Program-made: the position numbers and the translations under genes
Notes under the pieces: generated by a model
Told to the model about the DNA's origin: nothing
The model's input: only the letters and a program-made list of their open reading frames with translations
The model's database searches: none
DNA from: Streptomyces sp. ISL-36
GTDB taxonomy: Bacteria; Actinomycetota; Actinomycetes; Streptomycetales; Streptomycetaceae
DNA length: 64,000 bases
Assembly: GCF_018614205.1 (NCBI RefSeq)
Contig: NZ_JAGGOS010000067.1
Coordinates: forward strand, 1 to 64,000
Direction of reading: 5' to 3'
Shown here: positions 60,850 through 64,000 of the stretch, in pieces
How the letters are laid out: every line of letters begins with the position of its first letter
Position numbering within the stretch: the first letter of the stretch is position 1

Positions 60850-61767
60850 CTAGAAGATGCTCACGCCGTACGCGCTGAGGGCTTCCGTCACCGGCTGGAA
60901 GAACGTGGTGCCGCCGCTGGAGCAGTTGCCGCTGCCTCCGGAGGTGAGGCCCAGAGCGGTGCTGCCGGAGAACAGCGCGCCGCCGCTGTCGCCCGGCTCG
61001 GCGCACACGTTGGTCTGGATCAGGCCATACACGATGTCGCCGCCACCGTAGTTGACGGTCGCGTTGAGACCGGTGACGGTTCCGCCGTGCAGGCCGGTGG
61101 TGCTGCCGCTGCGCTGGACCGACTGGCCCACGGAGGCGTTGCCCGCACCGGTGATGTCGCGGTAGCTGCCGTTGTAGAGGTAGACCCGGCCGTCCGCCGC
61201 CGAGGCGTTGGAGTGGCGGATGATTCCGTAGTCGTTGTTCGGGAAGCTGGAGCCGGTCCGGGTGCCGAGCACCGTGGTGTTGGCCGAGTTGGTGTACCAG
61301 GTGCTGCCGATGTTGGTGCAGTGGCCGGCCGTCAGGGCGTAGTAGGTGGAACCGCTACGGACGTTGAAGCCGAGCGAGCAGCGTCCGCCGCCCGCGTAGA
61401 TGGCCTGGCCCCCGGCGATGAGCTTGTTGAACGTGCCCGGGGTGCGCTTGATCTCCAGGGTGTCGGCTCGGTCGCCGGCCGCCTTCCTGATCTTGGCGAT
61501 CTCGGCGGCGGAGACGGTGGAGTCGGCGGTGACGACCACCTTTCCGGTCGCCTGGTCGGTGTACCAGGCCGTGCCGGGCACGTCGGCTCCGAGTACGGCT
61601 TCGCCGGCGGCGGCGAGTTGGGCGGTGGTGGCCCGCCCGGCGTCGGTCGTCGCCGCGGACGAGGCGGGTGCGGCAAGCGCTGAGGCGGCCAGGAGCGCGG
61701 AGGCGACGGCGATCAGCCGTGCGCCCTTCGCGACGCCGCCGAGGGGGGACAGGCGCTTGAGGTTCAC
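60850..61767 (-). CDS. Streptogrisin-like secreted serine protease (S1E)
   Basis: From GTG 61767, with GGAGGA upstream, the precursor has 305 residues, close to streptogrisin B (299). A signal peptide ([20 protein letters not shown]) is followed by a pro-region ([20 protein letters not shown]) that assists folding. The protease domain has [10 protein letters not shown] (His), NNDYGIIRH (Asp) and [11 protein letters not shown] (Ser), with four Cys for two disulfides. It is secreted and cleaves extracellular protein for nutrition. The promoter region upstream is 660 bp long and free of genes. Confidence 0.94.
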   Translation of the reverse strand: MNLKRLSPLGGVAKGARLIAVASALLAASALAAPASSAATTDAGRATTAQLAAAGEAVLGADVPGTAWYTDQATGKVVVTADSTVSAAEIAKIRKAAGDRADTLEIKRTPGTFNKLIAGGQAIYAGGGRCSLGFNVRSGSTYYALTAGHCTNIGSTWYTNSANTTVLGTRTGSSFPNNDYGIIRHSNASAADGRVYLYNGSYRDITGAGNASVGQSVQRSGSTTGLHGGTVTGLNATVNYGGGDIVYGLIQTNVCAEPGDSGGALFSGSTALGLTSGGSGNCSSGGTTFFQPVTEALSAYGVSIF

Positions 61768-62427
61768 TACATCCTCCGGTGGGGGAAAGGGGCTCGCTGG
61801 GTGGGCGGGCCCGTGAGACGGGATCGGCGGACCCGGACGGAGGGTTGCTCCGTCATGGACCTGCCAATCTCGACGGGGGAATCCTCGAATCCGGGTGGTG
61901 CCCACGGCAAGGACGCCTTTCGGCCGATCTACGCGCGTTCATGTGGTTCCAAGACGTGGCGCGAGAGGAGCGTGCCTTCGGGTCGCCCCAGGCGGCGCGG
62001 CGGAGTGAGTGTGGTGCAAACGCTTTCTGCGGTTTGCTGACGGATCTTCAGGAGGGGGCGTTACCCGGGCGGAAAGGCCCGGTGGTGGGGGAGGAAGCGG
62101 AGGAAGATCTACCGCTTCGCCAGTTCACCCTGTCGCGGCGACCCCGCCCCGCATCCCGCCCCCGTCCGGCGCTGCCTTTCGCCGTGTGCGCGGCTTCGTT
62201 CGCGGTGCGAGGCGTAGCGGGCGCACAGATCGGTGGGCCTCCGGACGGTGGAGGCGGGGTGGGTCGGGGCGGGCGGTGGCCGGCGCCGTCGTACAGCAGG
62301 GCCTCCATCGAGTCGGAGGTCCAGGCGCCGGTACCTCCTCAATGCCTCGAACAGCCCCCTTCGCCCGGCCCGTTCGCGTGTCCGGTTCCCGTCGCCCCTG
62401 GCCGTCGCCTCGGTGGGCGTGACGGTG
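61768..62427. other. Gene-free stretch of 660 bp
   Basis: No coding sequence or RNA is supported. An inverted repeat gcaaac / gtttgc lies at 62016-62037 with a 10-bp spacer and could be an operator for the protease gene. The rest is GC-rich sequence without clear structure. Confidence 0.45.
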
Positions 62428-63612
62428 TCAGAGCGACGCGTACACCGCCTCGATCAGGGCCATCTTGCGGGGGTCGTCCGCGATGCGTCCGCCCATACGG
62501 TTCATCACGTATCCCAGTGAGACCCCCGCTTCGGGGTCCGCCAGCCCGCAGGAGCCCCCCAAGCCGTCATGGCCGAAGGCCCGGGGGTTGGGGCCGTAGG
62601 AGGCGTTGGGGCCGCTCAGCCAGAGGCCGAGGGCGCACTCCGTGTCGTGGGCGAAGCCCGCGCCAAGAACCACGTCCCGACAGGCGCCCTGGCCCTCGCG
62701 GGCACGTTCGGCGGCCTCCTCGGAGAGCACCCGGCGGGCCCCGGACCGCCCCCGCCCGGCGAAGACGCCGTACAGCGCGGCGACCGCGCGGGCCGTGCCG
62801 TGACCGTTCGCCGCCGGAAGCTCCGCGGCGCGCCACTGCGGACTGTTGGCCTGCGCGATGCCGACCAGTGGGTTGGCCAGGGCGGCCCGGGCCGCGGGTT
62901 CCAACTGGGCGAAGGTCGCCGCCCGTTCACTCGATGCGCTGGTCGTCGCAGGCACCAGCTCGGCCACTCGGCCCGCCTCCATCGCCGGCAGACCGATGGT
63001 GAAGTCGATGTCGAGCGGCCCGGTGATCTCGTCGCGCAGGAAGGCGCCCGGCAGCTGCCCCGTGATGCGCCGGATCACCTCGCCGACCAGGAAGCCGTAC
63101 GTCATCGCGTGGTAGCCGGACCGGGTGCCCGGTTCCCACCACGGCTCCGTCGCCGCCAGCCGGGCGGTCGTCACCTCCCAGTCGTAGAGCTCGGCGAGGG
63201 CGTGCGGTTCGCGCAGTCCGGCCAGCCCGGCCCGATGGGAGAGAAGGTGGCGGACGGGGAGCTCCTCCTTGCCCGCCGCGCCGAACTCGGGCCAGTACGA
63301 GGCGACCGGCGCGTCCAGGTCGAGCAGCCCGCGGTCCGCCAACAGATGGGCGCAGAGCGCGGTCACGCCCTTCGTCGTGGACCAGACGTTGACCGGGGTG
63401 TCGCGTTCCCAGCGGCGCGTACGGGCGGCGTCCGCCCAGCCGCCCCACAGGTCGACCACGGTCCTGCCGTTGACCTGGACCGTCAGCGCGGCGCCGAGTT
63501 CGTCGCGTCGGCGGAAGTTCTCCTCGAAGGCCTCCCGTACGGCGTCGAAGCGGGGGTCGTGATGGCCTTCTACCTCGGGAGCGGGTGAACGGTGCGGACC
63601 GGACTCGGGCAT
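62428..63612 (-). CDS. Beta-lactamase-like serine hydrolase (class C/EstB type)
   Basis: The 394-residue protein has NVWSTTKGVTALCAHLLADR with the nucleophile in the SxxK motif STTK, SGYHAMTYGFLVGEVIRRIT with the Tyr motif, and FGHDGLGGSCGLADPEAG near the C-terminus. It belongs to the serine beta-lactamase/EstB superfamily, acting as esterase or peptidase rather than a proven lactamase. There is no signal peptide, so it appears cytoplasmic. ATG 63612 is the likely start; a dyad at 63651-63668 lies 39 bp upstream. Confidence 0.88.
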   Translation of the reverse strand: MPESGPHRSPAPEVEGHHDPRFDAVREAFEENFRRRDELGAALTVQVNGRTVVDLWGGWADAARTRRWERDTPVNVWSTTKGVTALCAHLLADRGLLDLDAPVASYWPEFGAAGKEELPVRHLLSHRAGLAGLREPHALAELYDWEVTTARLAATEPWWEPGTRSGYHAMTYGFLVGEVIRRITGQLPGAFLRDEITGPLDIDFTIGLPAMEAGRVAELVPATTSASSERAATFAQLEPAARAALANPLVGIAQANSPQWRAAELPAANGHGTARAVAALYGVFAGRGRSGARRVLSEEAAERAREGQGACRDVVLGAGFAHDTECALGLWLSGPNASYGPNPRAFGHDGLGGSCGLADPEAGVSLGYVMNRMGGRIADDPRKMALIEAVYASL

Positions 63613-63650
63613 GGCGTCCTCCAGGTCGGGCGGGGCGGCTGCACCGCAAC

Positions 63651-63668
63651 ATACCGACTGGTCGGATA
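63651..63668. promoter_or_regulatory. TetR-type operator candidate
   Basis: ataccgactggtcggata contains the perfect dyad ccgac-tg-gtcgg (63654-63665). This core recurs in TetR-family operators of actinomycetes. It lies 39 bp upstream of the serine hydrolase gene. No TetR gene is in the window. Confidence 0.6.
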
Positions 63669-63744
63669 GGAGGGAAGGAGTCGGGTCCTCACGTCCTGGC
63701 GGCGGCGCCTGGATTCCTGCGGCCGCCGGGGGACGGGCCGGGGC

Positions 63745-64000
63745 TCACTTCAGGTCGAGGATCTCCCGCAGCGCCGCGACCGCGTGCGCGCGATGCTCGG
63801 TCAGCCAGTGGACGGCGGCGTCCGTATCCCCTTCGCGGACCGCCGAGATGACGGCACGGTGCTCGCGGACGGCCAGCTTCCGGTGGGGGAGCTCGGTGTA
63901 GTAGAGCGAGCGGTAGGCGTCCGTGGCGTCCCAGAGCGTGCGGATGAGGCGCACCAGGCGGGGCATGCCGGACCCTTCCATCAGCGCGAAGTGGAAGCGG
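63745..64000 (-). CDS. GntR/FCD-family regulator, C-terminal part
   Basis: The last 84 codons before the stop at 63745 lie in the window. The sequence FHFALMEGSGMPRLVRLIRT, then LYYTELPHRKLAVREHRAVI and SAVREGDTDAAVHWLTEHRA matches the FCD domain, with His residues of the metal/ligand site. The DNA-binding part is outside the window. It is probably unrelated to the serine hydrolase in regulation. Confidence 0.85.
   Translation of the reverse strand, partial: RFHFALMEGSGMPRLVRLIRTLWDATDAYRSLYYTELPHRKLAVREHRAVISAVREGDTDAAVHWLTEHRAHAVAALREILDLK

Overview
The window is high-GC DNA with dense, often overlapping genes, GTG and ATG starts, GGAG-type ribosome binding sites and frequent ATGA/GTGA stop-start overlaps. 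The gene families (HPII-type catalase with a DJ-1 tail, PP2C/SpoIIE phosphatase, streptogrisin-like protease, GH64 glucanase, DUF1876, DUF2252, PspAB, cobalt ECF transporter with a B12 riboswitch) point to a Streptomyces or very close actinomycete chromosome. No rRNA, tRNA, CRISPR array or intact mobile element was seen. The gene content is a mix of metabolism, transport, stress and secretion, with a few decayed genes.

Layout. 1-3112 (minus): a glycerol-kinase-like FGGY kinase, a GlpA-like FAD oxidoreductase with a C-terminal BFD iron-sulfur domain, and the start of a second FAD oxidoreductase, all overlapping. 3404-10902: an unknown TPR-like protein, an APC permease, an SDR, a GntR regulator with a DasR-like operator, a DUF2252 protein and a FAD monooxygenase. 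10927-13341: an ArsR regulator divergent from a P1B-4 metal-exporting ATPase, with a palindrome between them. 13608-16187: fadH (2,4-dienoyl-CoA reductase) and a PadR regulator. 16458-18155: a small secreted protein, then a decayed patch holding a frameshifted SMI1/KNR4 remnant, a hexapeptide acetyltransferase and a frameshifted, truncated IS982-type transposase. 18152-21112: cbiMNQO cobalt transporter behind a cobalamin riboswitch. 21201-23226: dhaKLM dihydroxyacetone kinase. 23567-34535: amino acid permease, small Cys-rich protein, DUF3291 with a Cys-bearing HTH regulator, secreted endonuclease I, metallo-beta-lactamase fold hydrolase, GlxA-type regulator, DinB-like protein, nhaA remnant, htpX-pspAB, SDR.

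34718-36155 looks like a zinc-starvation (Zur) operon: a cysteine-free ribosomal protein L32 followed by a CobW/COG0523 GTPase, with a near-consensus Zur box upstream. The GTPase reading frame is broken by one extra base. 36261-44807 is the best candidate for a poorly described system: a Cys-containing sugar epimerase, a two-component system, a translationally coupled GT2 / TIGR04282-like transferase / methyltransferase set, a membrane-anchored molybdopterin oxidoreductase with a partner membrane protein, and a GT87 polyprenyl-sugar glycosyltransferase. This would fit synthesis and modification of a cell-surface or lipid-linked glycan.

45002-64000: katE catalase; two methyltransferases; a PP2C phosphatase; a PadR/membrane protein pair with a near-perfect long operator; a large secreted protein behind a perfect 13-bp dyad; DUF1876; CBS-BON protein; GH64 beta-1,3-glucanase with a CebR-like operator; amidohydrolase; coiled-coil protein; aldo/keto reductase; streptogrisin-like protease; serine beta-lactamase-like hydrolase; and the 3' end of a GntR/FCD regulator. 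Cobalt import, dihydroxyacetone phosphorylation, glycerol kinase-like functions and beta-glucan breakdown are typical soil saprophyte functions.
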